A DNA stretch of 64,000 nt from Gentiana macrophylla (Eukaryota; Streptophyta; Magnoliopsida; Gentianales; Gentianaceae). Positions 44,784-55,858 of the stretch are shown here, one piece after another. How positions within the stretch are numbered: the first letter of the stretch is position 1; every line of letters begins with the position of its first letter. Location: positions 7,774,463-7,838,462 of the forward strand of contig CM047805.1 in NCBI GenBank assembly GCA_026214975.1. The letters run 5' to 3'. The position numbers and the translations under genes were made by a program. The notes beneath the pieces are model-generated. The model had not been told where the DNA came from. It made no database searches and worked only from the letters and a program-made list of their open reading frames with translations.

Positions 44784-45606
44784 GGAGATGTTGCTCTTTC
44801 TAGGTGGAAATGGAAGCTTTTCAAGTCACTCTCAGAAAAGACTTTCTTTGAGGATGAACTGATAGCTTTGTCTTCCAAATCCTTCCACCTTACTACCTTC
44901 TCATTCTTCTTACTAGTCAGGGGATCAGCCTCCTGACTCTCACTTTTTTCTTCATTCCTCAGGGGTTCAGCCACCTGAGGACCTTCAACTCTTTCACCTC
45001 TTAGGGGATCAGCCACCTGAGTATTCTCATTCGGCCAAAAGGAGTGTAGGTGCTCAGCTTCCCCTCCTGCCTTATCACTGGCAGGAGGGGTTAGTGGTTT
45101 CCCTGGTGAGGGGGACCACTTAGTTGAGTACCACTTCTTAAATTCATCGCACTAGCCTCTTCTCTACCGTATGGAATTGAAGGTACGAGGTCAGTGCATT
45201 GGCCATTGTTCAAATCGGTTTGAGCAACTTGACCACCCTTTGGATTCTTCTCTGTGAAACTGGGCAGCTGCCCTGGGGGTCTAGAAGCTAACTGTTCAGC
45301 CAACTGCCCGATTTGCCTCTTAAGATTTTTCATTGATCTATTTTGCTCCTCCCTAAAGGAGTCCCATTGAGCTTTGATATCACTTGAGTACGAGGGGCCT
45401 TAAGAGGTTTGGAGATTCTGCGAATATGGCTGGCTGGACCGATTCTGAAAAGCAGAATTAGAATTGGTAGGCCAACTCTGATTGAACCTTTGATTTGTAT
45501 TGGAAAAATTATTGCTTTGGTTCTGATTCAGACCAGGGTTTCGATTGAAGTTTTGATTTGGATTAGAAGTTGAATTTGGATTAAAACTTGGATTCTGGCT
45601 GAAACC
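44784..45606 (-). pseudogene. Gag-protease linker with stops
   Basis: Frames include an asparagine/glutamine-rich stretch, an LKRQIGQLAEQLASRPPGQL segment (45333-45091) and an acidic repeat-like stretch (ADPLRGERVEGPQ, AEPLRNEEKSESQ, ADPLTSKKNEKVV, 45016-44860). These are usual between the zinc knuckle and protease of Athila gag-pol. TAA codons at about 45607 and 45400 and frameshifts interrupt it. Confidence 0.75.
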
Positions 45607-46861
45607 TTAGTTTTGAAAATTATTTTGGCCAGAGAATTGATTAAACCTCTGATTGGACTGGCCAAAGAACGCATTCACTTCAGCACTCTGTCCGTTCATA
45701 GGACAGAAACGAGAAGTGTGCCCCACATCGTCACAATTTTGACATGTGACTTGGTTATCTTGTCCATAATCATGAAACGACATTAACTTGACAGAGGAGG
45801 CGGGGATTAAATTGACACCGCCAATCATATGGCGGTCGGCGACAATTTTCACAATCTGAACACGAGAGTTACGTGGAAAGGGAAGTTTGATTGATCGGAT
45901 TGGAAATTTGAGATGTTGCCATCTGCTTCTGCAGCATGGCGATCAAATTTTGCATATTCACTTCCTCAACCTTAGGAGGAGGAGGAGGTGCTTGAATGGC
46001 TTGATAAGAGGGATCATAATTATATTTAGCAATGTCCTCGAACAATGCCCATCCCTCTTCAGGTGTTTTCTTCAAAAATGCCCCACCAGAAGAACTATTG
46101 ACCATGCCCTTCGTGAGCTCGGTCAATCCGCTGAAAAAAGTATTGACTTGCCTTTGTAGCGGCAAGCCATGATGGGGACACTTTCTGAGAAGAGACTTGA
46201 ATCTTTTCCAACATTCGAAAAATGACTCATTTTCTTTCTGATAGAACGTGAAAATGTCGTTTAAACACTGGGCTGTCTTTGAAGGTGGAAAATATTGACT
46301 TAAAAATTCTTTTTCAAGTTCAGACCAGGTGGTAATAGATTCAGCGGGGAGAGAGGTATACCACTCTTTAGCTTCTCCCTTTAAGGAAAATGGGAACAGT
46401 TCCAGTTTTATAGCATCCTCACTTACTCCTTGGATGCGTGTAGTACCGCATATCTCTAAGAATGTATGTAAGTGAGTATGGGGATTCTCTCGATCAAACC
46501 GTGAAAAATGGATGCATGCTGCATCATCTGAATAAGTCCCGGCTTTAGCTCGAAGGTCTGTGCATTTATGGTTGGGAGAAATAGCCGTGTTGACTTTGAC
46601 TTCGCCAGGCATGGCGTAGTCTGCCAACGTACGTCTATCCTCTGCAGCCATAATTACGAAGTTTTTGATTTCTTCGGCTAAACGATCCTCTAAATCTTGA
46701 TCTGCTTCTTCAGAAGGAGCCGCAGAATGGATTTTCCGCCTGTTTGGCCGGACTATGGTCCGCTCTAAGTCAGGGGTATATAGTAATGGCCCCTTTTGAC
46801 TTCGAGTTTGCATAGACCGGACCAAAATCAAGTGGTTGAAACCTAAAAACGAAAAATTCAA
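45607..46861 (-). pseudogene. Athila gag (frameshift before the zinc knuckle)
   Basis: I place the start at MQTRSQKG (46813), the typical Athila gag start, rather than the upstream in-frame Met at 46861. The gag core is clear: DDAACIHFSRFDRENPHTHL, IKLELFPFSLKGEAKEWYTS, SELEKEFLSQYFPPSKT and FYQKENESFFECWKRFKSLL. The frame ends at 45869. A shifted frame (45852-45607) holds a perfect CX2CX4HX4C knuckle, CQNCDDVGHTSRFC, at 45744-45703. Gag forms particles and packages RNA. Only one frameshift separates core and knuckle. Confidence 0.92.
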
Positions 46862-46914
46862 AGTCTAGAAAAAAAGAGAGGAAAAGAATAGAAAAAGAAA
46901 TAAAATCAGATAAG

Positions 46915-47060
46915 AAAGGGGGGCGGACGGACGTCCAGGGAGTTGGACGGGCGTCTGCCTGAAAACTGGAATTAACGGGCGTTTGGAAATCCAAACGCTC
47001 GTCTGATAAGGTGAAAAACTGGACGGGCGTCCGGATTAGATGGACGCTCGTCTGAATAGC
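46915..47060. repeat. GACGGGCGTCC module cluster in the gag leader
   Basis: Within 140 bp occur GGACGGACGTCCAGG, GGACGGGCGTCTGCC, a CGGGCGTTTGG/CCAAACGCTCG inverted pair, GGACGGGCGTCCGG and GGACGCTCGTCTG. It sits upstream of the gag start (46813, minus strand). Confidence 0.8.
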
Positions 47061-47261
47061 TGAAAACGATTCGAGTTGAGTTGTGAAGAGAGAGAGCGAA
47101 AAGAGATAGGGGGAAAAACGAAATAAATTTAGGAAAACCTAATTGCACGTCACAAAACCTAACTACTAAAAACCCTAATAACCTAAATATAACTAACTAA
47201 GAAGATTAAAAACGAGAAATAAAATTAAAACAAGAAAATAAAAACTAGACAACCGTCCGGT

Positions 47262-47279
47262 TCCCCGGCAACGGCGCCA
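47262..47279 (-). promoter_or_regulatory. Primer-binding site, tRNA-Asp type
   Basis: The minus strand reads TGGCGCCGTTGCCGGGGA, starting a few bases after the 5' LTR end. This is the standard tRNA-Asp complement used by Athila/Tat-type elements. The match to that consensus is complete as far as I can recall it. Confidence 0.9.
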
Positions 47280-47285
47280 AAAACT

Positions 47286-48896
47286 TGTTCACGGATTTAA
47301 CTAATGCAAATAAACAAGTAATAATATTTATAAATCCGATATATCTCAAGTGCAAGGATCGTAGTAAAGAGGTTAATACCGGGTCGATCTTACGGGGAAC
47401 CGGGGTTGTGAATTCTAGTTTTTATTTCTAACCTAACTATGTCACGATTACTATTGAGAAGATACTAGAAAGAAAACAGTGAATAACTAACGGAAAGATA
47501 ACGAACATAAGCTGGACAGAAGATCAAGATCTAAAGCCAGGAAAATAAAATTGCGAACCAATTAAACTAAATCTAATCCTAATATGCAATAAAAAGACGA
47601 ACTAAGCTAAACAATTCAAGTTCAAGGGATTTTGATCAATAGGTTACGAACGAACAAGCAATTGATCCACCTATCCTACAACATTCAATTTCAATTCAGG
47701 CTATCTCGTGATTTCTAACCAAGTTGTGATTCACCTAATCAAAGGTATGAACTCCTAATTTCTTAGAAAAGTTCGTTTCTTAATCTTCTATCTCTCGATT
47801 TTAAAGATTATTACTTTCAAAGCAAAGGTGTAAGATTTCTCAATCTAGTTATCTAGAAATTCAACCTAATTAACTCTCGTTATTTTATAGGTTAAAAATC
47901 TAATCTTTATTATATTGATTCTAGGGGTTCAATTATGATTTTCATCCAAATCAAACAAACAATCAATCATGCAATAATCTATCGACATAATTGCAATAAA
48001 CAATGATAAACAATAATAAAGATACAACTTTGGATAAAATACTCACAAGACAATCTTGAAACGAAATCAAAGTGTTGGTAGAACGGCTTCACAACGCTTG
48101 TTCACAAAGGCTCTAGCCTCTAGACATCACTCGATCACTTGAATAAGTTTGAGTAAAGTGCATAAAAATAGAGGAATCTATCTAGAAATTTAAAAGCATA
48201 AAATATGTGTTTGAATGGTGCAAACCACAGGGAAATCGCCCCTTAGGGTTTATGTGGCCGCCTAGGGTAAATTGTGTTGTTCAAGGGTTCAGAAAACGCG
48301 ACTATTTATAGAAAAATAAATCGGTTCCCGCTAAGTCGGCTCCTGGACGCTCGTTTGGATGGGTGGACGCCCGTCCAGCTTGTATAAATTTCTTCGAGTA
48401 AGGGCCGAGCTGGATCAGACGCCCGTCCTATGTAAAATGGGACGCTCGTCCAGAAAATTTCTTCAACACTCAGAATCAAAATAGTTCCCCTGGACACCCG
48501 TTCAGCTCTTCAGACGCCCGTCCAGATGGACGGGACTTGAACGCTCGTTCAATTGCTCAAAAATCAATTTCCTCATCTTCATCTCTTTTCTTCTATCCAA
48601 TTTCTTCCCTATCTCCTTTTCTTCGTAAAATCCGAACTTTATCAACTTTTAGTCATCTTTTGAACCGCAATTATGCATCTACACGTCATCAAAAACATCG
48701 CAAAGTGTAATAATATCCAAATAAACACAAAATCATCAATAAGACACATAATTTAATCAATGTTGCGACTAAACCGTTTAAAACCTCATTTGCTCAATAA
48801 ACCCATTAAACAGTTAATTTCTATGCAAATTATACGAATATGGAGAGAATTGTTACAAAATATAACGATATAAATCATATAAAATCACCCTTAACA
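47286..48896 (-). mobile_element. 5' LTR of Athila-like element B (1611 bp)
   Basis: On the minus strand it starts TGTTAAGGGTGATTTTATAT and ends TCCGTGAACA. It is homologous, in reverse complement, to 35599-37074. A cluster of GGACG(C/G)(C/G)CGTCC-type motifs lies at 48340-48545. The outer flank is GCGAA; the matching duplication is not available because the other LTR is missing. Confidence 0.9.
48340..48545. repeat. GACGGGCGTCC module cluster in LTR B
   Basis: Occurrences include TGGACGCTCGTTTGG, GGACGCCCGTCCAGC, AGACGCCCGTCC, GGGACGCTCGTCCAG, AGACGCCCGTCCAG and GAACGCTCGTTC. The counterpart in LTR A is at 35942-36095 in more diverged form. Confidence 0.8.
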
Positions 48897-48919
48897 GCGA
48901 ATATGAAAATTCATCCTCC

Positions 48920-49560
48920 AAATGGCCTTCAATACTCCGAGCTCCAATAAGCAAGGTGAAAATAAATTCGACCTCAAAATGGCCTCCGATCTCTAAAATG
49001 GTGAGGTAGGCAACCTTGAAACGGTTTCGATCTCTGAAGTGGTGAGGTAGGCAAACCTTGAAACGGCTTCCGATCTATGAAGTGGTGAGGTAAAGGCAAC
49101 CTCGAAACGGCTTCGATCTCTGAAGTGGTGAGGTAAAGGCAACCTCAAAATGGCTTCCGATCTCTGAAGTGGTGAGGTAAAGGCAAAGGCAACCTCGAAA
49201 CAGCTTCCGATCTCTGAAGTGGTGAGGTAAAGGAAACCTCGAAACGGCTTCCGATCTCTGAAGTGGTGAGGTAAAGGCAACCTCGAAACGAATTCCAATC
49301 TCTGAAGAGGTGAGGTAAAGGCAACCTTGAAACGGCTTCGATCTCTGAAGGGGTGAGGTAAAGGCATCCTCGAAACGGCTTCCGATTTCTAAAGTGGTGA
49401 GGTAAAGGCAACCTCGAAATCCGATCTCTGAAGTGGTGAGGTAGGCAACCTCGAAACGGCCTCCGATCTCTGAAGTGGCGAGTAAGCAACCTCAAAACAA
49501 CCTCAAGTCTCTAAAGTGATGAGGTGAAAATAAATACGACCTCCAATATGGCCTCCGGAT
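48920..49560. repeat. Tandem array of a ~44-bp unit
   Basis: About a dozen imperfect copies of AACCTCGAAACGGCTTCCGA followed by TCTCTGAAGTGGTGAGGTAA and AGGC run from about 48990 to 49500, with diverged edge copies on both sides. Long minus-strand ORFs of (HHFRDRKPFRGCLYL)n are translations of the array. Its position just before an LTR-like unit fits the hypervariable, tandem-repeat-bearing 3' untranslated region known from Tat-lineage Ty3-gypsy elements. Confidence 0.85.
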
Positions 49561-50124
49561 ACCCTGCAAAGCAAGGGGAAAAAAACAATTAAACAAAAAA
49601 ATAAAAAAAAATGCTTGGCTTTTAGTCAACTGCCAACGAGAAAGACGAAAGTCAAGAAAAAATGACAATCGACTTCCCATCAACAGTCGACATGGCCAGT
49701 TGACCAACTTAAGAGGAGGAATGCCTGAGACTCTCAGTTTTCTTGACTCCTTTGGGTTGAAGAAGAATTGGTGTGTTTGAAAATGATGTGAAGATTGCTT
49801 TATATAGGAGAAGATAAAAAGTATTAAGTCTCTTCTAAGTAACGTGGGACAAAAGTTACTCAATTGTGATTGGTTAATTAAAAAAAAGGGGTAGGAGGGG
49901 GGGGGGATACACGTTCGAATTATTTCCTTTGGTGTTCACGTCTGAAAAATAAAAATAAAAATAAAAATAAAAAAAGAAAGTCAGCCGCCTGCCAAGTTTT
50001 TTTTATGCATGGAATTGATTTGGCCTCATTGGGCCTAGACTAAAAAAAAAGAATTTTTTTTTTTTCGAGACTCATCGCTGCGGTAATATTTTACCGGGAC
50101 AACAACAAGTCTCGAAAGGGCATT
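49561..50124. other. 3' untranslated-like sequence before the LTR
   Basis: No gene. It holds poly-A and poly-G runs, an (AAAAAT)n stretch at about 49950-49970 and a GAGACTCATCGCTGCGG to AACAAGTCTCG dyad near 50070-50115. It ends in TCTCGAAAGGGCATT, a purine-rich tract directly before TGTAG. Confidence 0.5.
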
Positions 50125-50555
50125 TGTAGAAACAAAAAAATTATGTGGTATGTCAAATATGTCACATAATACGTTTGTCCTAAATAAAATTTATTCTATA
50201 TTATTTCCTATTTAATTTGTTAGGGAATAATGTAAAAATAAATGATTGATTAAAATCTCTTAAAAAAACTTAGAAATTTAATTATTTATAATTAAATTGT
50301 TGTGTAGAAATACAAAATACATATGTGACAATTATATTTGTCACATACTACATATGTCATTAAATCTAAATATTCTATATTATTTCCGACATTAAATATT
50401 GGGAGATAATATAAATGTTAATAAATCATAAAATCTCTTAGAATCAATTAATTAGGAGATTTTATTGATTTATAATAAATGCAAAATGTTCTGGAAAATC
50501 AATCAAGGGTGTGAACGCAGTTAATGCAAATTAATGCAAATGCATCACCTAGCAC

Positions 50556-50563
50556 TATAAATA
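50556..50563 (+). promoter_or_regulatory. TATA box in the LTR-like unit
   Basis: CACTATAAATAGGAGAGCC is a strong plant TATA context. The 30 bases after it lead into the GAGATCTCAGAGCAAGAAGC leader. A doubled TTAATGCAAA lies just upstream (about 50521-50540). Confidence 0.6.
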
Positions 50564-51244
50564 GGAGAGCCTTGGTCATTTGCAAAACACACTGAAGAGT
50601 TGGTGGAGATCTCAGAGCAAGAAGCTTGAAGCATTCATCAACAGCACAGAAGACGCACAAAAGAAGAACAAGCACAAGGAAGAGCATAGAAGCTAGTGAG
50701 AAGTCCCAGAGCATCTTCAAGCATCGAAGATCTTTCAAGAAATCTCGAAGTTCTTCAAGAAAGAAAGAAGATCGAAGAGCGTCTTCAAGCTTCGAAAATC
50801 TCCCAAGAATTCCTCAAAGTTCTTCAAGAAATCCAAGAAGATCGAGGAGCGTGTTCAATACTTGAAGATCAACACAAAGGTGGAGCTCTTCAACAAGGCG
50901 TCTTTAATACTTGAAGATCAACACAAAGATGGAGTTATTCGACAAGGCGTTTTCAACACTTGAAGATCAACCCAAAGTCAAGAAAGGCGAGAAGATCGAA
51001 AAGCGTCAGCAACGCCGGAAGAAGTCGTCTTCAAAGTTCTTCAAGAAGATGATGAACATCAAAGCTTCAAGGCACCATAAAAGATCGTCTTCCACATCGA
51101 AAATCTTCTGCAAAGTCGAAACACTTCAACTAGGAGATTGAAGGTAATACAAAGTATTCCTTCAAGTCTTCGTCAAAGTCAAAGTTCTTTCGCAACATCC
51201 GGAGGACTTCACCAACACTTGAAGCTTGTTTGCCCTTTTCGGAG

Positions 51245-52085
51245 TTCTTCAACATTCGAGGATCGTCCGCCACATTCGGAGTTCTTCACCAACATTCGAG
51301 GATCATCCGCCATATCCGGAGTTCTTCAACAAAGAGAAGATCTAAGAAGCAACGAAGAAGTCTTCAAGTTTTTCGACAACAATTGAAGGTCTTCCGCCAT
51401 ATTCGGAGTTTTTCAACATTCGAGGATCATCCGCCAAATCCGGAGTTCTTCAAAAACAATCGAAGGTCTTCTGCCATATTCGGAGTTCTGCAACAAATAG
51501 AAGATCACCAAGATATCTAGTGTTCTTCAACAACAAAGGTCCTCTTACCAACAAATAGGAGGAGCACCACCAAAGTCCGAGAACAAGCCACTGCGATCCT
51601 CGGAGAAATCAAATGAGATCAAGGAAGCACGAAAGTATCCAAGTCATCTCCAACAAACGAAGACCATCTGCCACATCCAGAGTTCTTCCGCAAATCCAAT
51701 ATTCTTCCCAAGAAACTGGAGGAGCACCTCCAATGTCCGAGAACAAGCCACTGCGTTCCTCGGAGAAATCAAAGGAGATCAAGGAAGCACAAAAGTATCC
51801 AAGTCATCTCCAACAAACGAAGACCATCTGCCACATCCGGAGTTCTTCCGCAAATCCAACATTCTTCCCAAGAAATTGGAAGAGTATCGACAAAGTCCGA
51901 GAACAAGTCCCGGCGACCCTCGGAGAAGGTCAAGGAAGCACGAAAGCATCTAAGTCATCTTCAACTAATGAAGATTATCCGCCATATCCGGAGATCTTCC
52001 GTAAATCCAACATTCTTCCCAACAAATTGGAGGAGTATTGACAAAGCCCGAGAACAAGTCCCTGTGACCCTCGGCAAAATCAAAG
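51245..52085 (+). repeat. Tandem repeats inside the LTR-like unit (about 60 bp and about 160 bp)
   Basis: First, variants of ATTCGAGGATC(G/A)TCCGCCA and ATTCGGAGTTCTTCAAC recur about every 60 bp from 51245 to 51500. Then a unit of about 160 bp beginning GTCCGAGAACAAGCCACTGC starts at 51575, 51735, 51895 and (as GCCCGAGAACAAGTCC) 52046. ORFs here are translations of repeats. Confidence 0.8.
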
Positions 52086-52302
52086 GAGAATCAAAGGCGT
52101 CCCATAGATTTAGGGATCTTGCTAGAGATTGTACCCACTCACATTTTGAAATTAATAAAATTATATTTGTTCAAATTTTCTTGTCTGTCTTTTTTAATTT
52201 AATTGCAGGACAACGAAATTTGTGTTACAAGGAGTAGATAAAGGCACCTGAAAGTCAGCAATCAGACAGGAAAGCCACTGCAGTTCGCAAGAAACCATCG
52301 TC

Positions 52303-52485
52303 ATGGCTCGATATTCGGCTTCGGAGGAGCTTCGAGAGGCCGTGGACTATTTTTTTGAGCGCCAAGAGATAAGGGAATCACCCAAGAAAACACTATACCC
52401 GGTTACAGATCATCTCGTTATGCGACACGTACCCCAATCTGAATCAGAAAAAGCTTTAAAAATCAAAGGAGTTGATACGGGATAA
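52303..52485 (+). other. Small ORF after the LTR-like unit, unknown
   Basis: A 60-codon frame, MARYSASEELREAVDYFFER and further to IKGVDTG, lies about 75 bp after the presumed LTR end, where a retroelement gag or leader ORF would start. It is cut short by the Copia fragment that begins at 52557. I recognise no domain. Confidence 0.35.
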
Positions 52486-52556
52486 AGAAGGCCCTGACCC
52501 GGACATAACTTTAAGTAACGGAGGAGACGATGAGCTGCACGAAGATGGATGTCTCT

Positions 52557-53762
52557 AGGCAGTTAAAAACTGACTAAGTTGTTGGACAGTGTAGGAGATG
52601 TAGGGCCGAGTGAGACCGAGATACAATAGCTTGCCAATAAGATTACGGTACGTGGTAGTATCCGGAAGAAGCAGAGAGCTCTCATCTGACAGATCAAGGT
52701 TCACTTCCATGGGAGTACGAACCGGCTTGCAACCGGCAAAGCCAAATTCTGTAAGAAGATCCAAACAGTATTTGCGTTGATTAAGAACGAGACCAACCTT
52801 CGAATAAGCAACCTCGAGCCCCAAGAAATACTTCAATAGGCCTAAGTCCTTGATGTTAAACACATCATGAAGATACGATTTGAGCTGTTGAATGAGAAGA
52901 GAGGTCGGACTAATGATGATAATGTCGTCAACATAAACTAAGAGTGCCACAAATGATGACCCAAATCCCTTTATAAAAAGTCTATAATCATTTTTTGACT
53001 GTGAGAAGCCTTGGGAAACTAAGGATTGCGTCAATTTCACGTTCCATTGACGGATGGCCTGTTTAAGGCCGTACAATGATTTCCGGAGGCGACAAACTTT
53101 GGTGGAGTCAGAAGAATAACCGGGCGGTAAAGACATATAAACCTCCTCATGTAGTTCGCCGTGTAAGAAGGCGTTATTGATGTCGAGTTGATGAAGGTGC
53201 CATTGCGTAGAAGCTGCAATGGCAAGAAATAATCGAATCGTGGTCATCTTGGCAACGGGAGAAAAAGTATCCAAATAATCAACTCCGGGTGATTGGGTAA
53301 AACCCTTGGACACGAGTCGTGCCTTATATCGTTCTATAGACCCATCCGATCGATGTTTCACTTTGTAGACCCATTTACAACCAATGGGACGTTTACCGGA
53401 AGGTAGGTCAACTAAGTCCCAAGTGTGAGTCTTCTCCAATGCATTAAGTTCTGCCTTCATGGCATCCTGCCAACATGGATGCTTATTTGCTTCAGCAAAG
53501 CTCGTGGGCTCAGATATAGAGCTGATACTGCCAATAAAATGCTAATAAGGAACAGACAAATGATTATAAGAAACAGCCCCACTGATAGGATGTGGTGTGG
53601 TCATGGTACAGTGATAATCCGCTAAATACCCGGGAGCTGTTCGGACTCTGCTAGATCTGCGTAACAGAGGAGATGCGGGCTGGAAGGGTTCATCATGATG
53701 CTCATCTTCAGGGCATGTATATGCTGGAAATTCAGCAATATCGTCACTAGGAACTATGTGTT
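52557..53762 (-). pseudogene. Truncated Copia RT fragment
   Basis: The 301-residue frame (53460-52555) is open and carries KRPIGCKWVYKVKHRSDGSI, RYKARLVSKGFTQSPGVDYL, LDINNAFLHGELHEEVYM, CRLRKSLYGLKQAIRQWNVK, LVYVDDIIII and LLKYFLGLEV, then breaks off inside RNase H at LSQFLTA. YVDD is intact. Upstream in the same frame (to 53762) is the linker with PLLRRSSRVRTAP, interrupted by a TAG near 53540. Both ends are truncated and there are no LTRs, so it is a dead fragment. The SPGVDYLDTFSPVAK and YVDDIII combination is typical of the Ale/Retrofit-like Copia group (low confidence). Confidence 0.9.
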
Positions 53763-53974
53763 GCTAGTAATAATTACTTTAATATTCCAATAAAATACTA
53801 TCATGCCCTATGCATGTTAATATAATTCAAATCGGTTAAGTGACATGACAATCAGAAAACTTAAATAAGTTTCGAAAAAAACACAAAAGATAAGCAAACA
53901 TTGCGGTGTAATTTGTTTTTAGATAAAAAGGACAACTTCTATTTCACTACAAGTTTCAATTCTACTCTTTCTAC

Positions 53975-53978
<4 letters not shown>

Positions 53979-54044
<66 letters not shown>
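53979..54044. repeat. (TA)33 microsatellite
   Basis: Uninterrupted TA dinucleotides over 66 bp. The surrounding 54-codon isoleucine/tyrosine ORF is an artefact. Confidence 0.95.
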
Positions 54045-54046
<2 letters not shown>

Positions 54047-54605
54047 CCAACTCGAAAACCCGATTCGAATGAATCGAGTCGAGTCGAAAGCACACAATCC
54101 GTCTAGATCTTGATCAGATCAAAATTTATAGCGGAAGCATGAATTTTGCGATCTAATTAACTAACGAACGATTAATTAATACCTTAAAGAAAAAGTTACG
54201 AGATTACCCAACCTAATCGAGATGCCGTGGTCTTCCGGGTTGTTTCTCCGAACGACAACTGGTGGACGTTGAACGCGTATTTGAACCTCCTCAAATATGC
54301 TTCAAGAAAAACCCTAATTTTTCCTCTTTCCAATAGGTAAGACAAGAAAAAAAAATTTCTCTTCCGAATTGATGTTGGAGAAACTCGACTAATAACCAAT
54401 AGTTTGAGAGTTTAAAACATTTTCATAAACCACCATTGGAGACACTCTAAGACTGAGAAAGAGATACAATTTCTATCTCATCATCTTTTTTTAAAAACTT
54501 TAAAAACTTATATCTCCAAATCTATAAATTCAAAAATAATAATTCTTTCACAAATTATTTTTAAATTTCTTTTGTGCTGTTTATTATGAGACCAAAAAGA
54601 CCACG
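54045..54605. other. Target region left of the intact Copia, no gene
   Basis: AT-rich sequence without a recognisable frame. The part near 54110-54150 (GTCTAGATCTTGATCAGATC and GCGGAAGCATGAATTT) resembles the end of some Copia LTRs read on the minus strand, so it may be an older LTR remnant, but no ends can be defined. Confidence 0.4.
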
Positions 54606-55323
54606 TGTTAGATATATTGAGGTTTGAGTAACAACAACAATGTCGAAAACGCAGGAAAACTAAAACGCAGAAATTTGGTTTGCTTGACATGCATGAACGT
54701 AGAATCATGTAAACACTTTCCTACAAAAGTTATTTGCCCCTTACAGAATGCATAGGGTGTCACAAATACTTTTGTGAGATAAGACTACGTTTTCCCTTCA
54801 AATTTAGGCACAAAAGATGAAGATTGCTCTTGGAGATAGTTTGCAAATAGTTTTTACTCTCAAAGATGAATGTGCCAAAATCCCTACTGTTTAAAGCACT
54901 TAAAAAGATCATATTTAGTGGTGGAAAACCAACCTCTTATGTATGCAACCTTTGGAAATAAGTTACATACATAAGTCAGTTGAAAAAAGATGAAAAGACA
55001 CACCAATTCAGAATTTCGGGCCACAGGCGGGCGCCTGTGGCCAGCCTGTGAAACCAAAAATCGACCAAAACTCTCTGTTCAAATTTATGTACAAATTTTT
55101 CTCACAGGCGGCCGCCTGTCACCTGTTTTTCCAAATTCTGAATTTTGGTCCTTTAAGTGATTTTCCCGAACTATACTTGATCATTTAAATCCAAAACTCA
55201 TAAATACTTATATGAGCATACACTCCGTATCTCCAAACTCATATTATAGCATTCTGAGTTCACCCATCTTTGTACCAAACCCCGATTACATAAATGAACA
55301 TGGTAACACTTAAATTACCAACA
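54606..55323 (-). mobile_element. 3' LTR of the full-length Copia (718 bp)
   Basis: Minus strand start TGTTGGTAATTTAAGTGTTA, end CAATATATCTAACA. It contains two GC-rich dyads in an AT-rich background: a 24-bp near-perfect palindrome at 55019-55042 and the 16-bp perfect palindrome ACAGGCGGCCGCCTGT at 55104-55119. Confidence 0.95.
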
Positions 55324-55858
55324 ATCCTCCCCCATTTAAGTGTAATCCTTTGTTTAGCTGAAGAACAGTCAAAACATAACAACTCATGCATCAATGATAA
55401 TGTCACGAAGATTGAATTATCACCTAGTAATATTACACATTTCAAATATTCGAGTATTGGGGTGTCAGGTGTGTCTAAGCATTGAACCCCTTTACACGTT
55501 TTGAATACATGAAGATAACATACACATGAGTTAATATAATTCCAAAAGCTTATTCTTGACACTAATTATTCAGGCCTTGTGTCCATATCCATTCATGAGC
55601 ATATAGAAAGCCAACTCTGGAACTTCCTTGAAGCGGCCAAACTTCATACTCATATAGGTGAGCCTTTATATAATCGTGCACCTGCAACTGCACTTTGTCA
55701 AAGCCTCATTAAGAAGAATCCCTTCATCCTTAACTTACAGGTAATAGCACATACCTCGGGATAATATCATGTGCTCAAATCTAGATAATAGGCCTTCCAC
55801 ATTGAATTCTGCCTCTAACATTGTATTAGAAAGGAATTGGGTATCCTATCACCAAGAT

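Larger units (their letters stand above)
37075..48896 (-). mobile_element. Athila-like (Ty3-gypsy) element B, 5' LTR to post-pol region
   Basis: On the minus strand the order is 5' LTR (48896-47286), tRNA-Asp-type PBS, gag, protease, RT, RNase H, integrase, a 145-aa ORF, a 417-aa ORF and an inner purine tract (about 37206). The element then breaks off at about 37075, directly against the LTR end of element A. The 3' LTR is therefore missing. The gag start MQTRSQKG, protease LCDLGSS, PBS and the extra post-pol ORF are Athila-lineage features. Confidence 0.9.
50125..52229 (+). mobile_element. LTR-like unit, probably of a Tat-type element
   Basis: It starts TGTAGAAACAAAAAAATTAT after a purine tract and ends near TTGTGTTACA (an alternative end is AATTGCA at 52207). 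It has a TATA box TATAAATA (50556-50563) and AATAAA at about 52155. The 1.5 kb between them is purine-rich with internal tandem repeats. Only one copy is in the window, so the limits and the LTR status are inferences. Confidence 0.5.

Noticed and set aside
48993..49495. Long minus-strand ORFs of HHFRDRKPFRGCLYL-like repeats
   Set aside because: They coincide exactly with the 44-bp tandem array, and two frames are open over the same DNA.
50499..52237. Several 70-140 codon ORFs in the purine-rich unit
   Set aside because: Lysine/serine-rich translations of low-complexity and tandem-repeat DNA, open in several frames.
52557..53460. Intact host-domesticated RT gene
   Set aside because: The frame is open but truncated at both ends inside conserved domains, with a stop just upstream and no sign of its own promoter.
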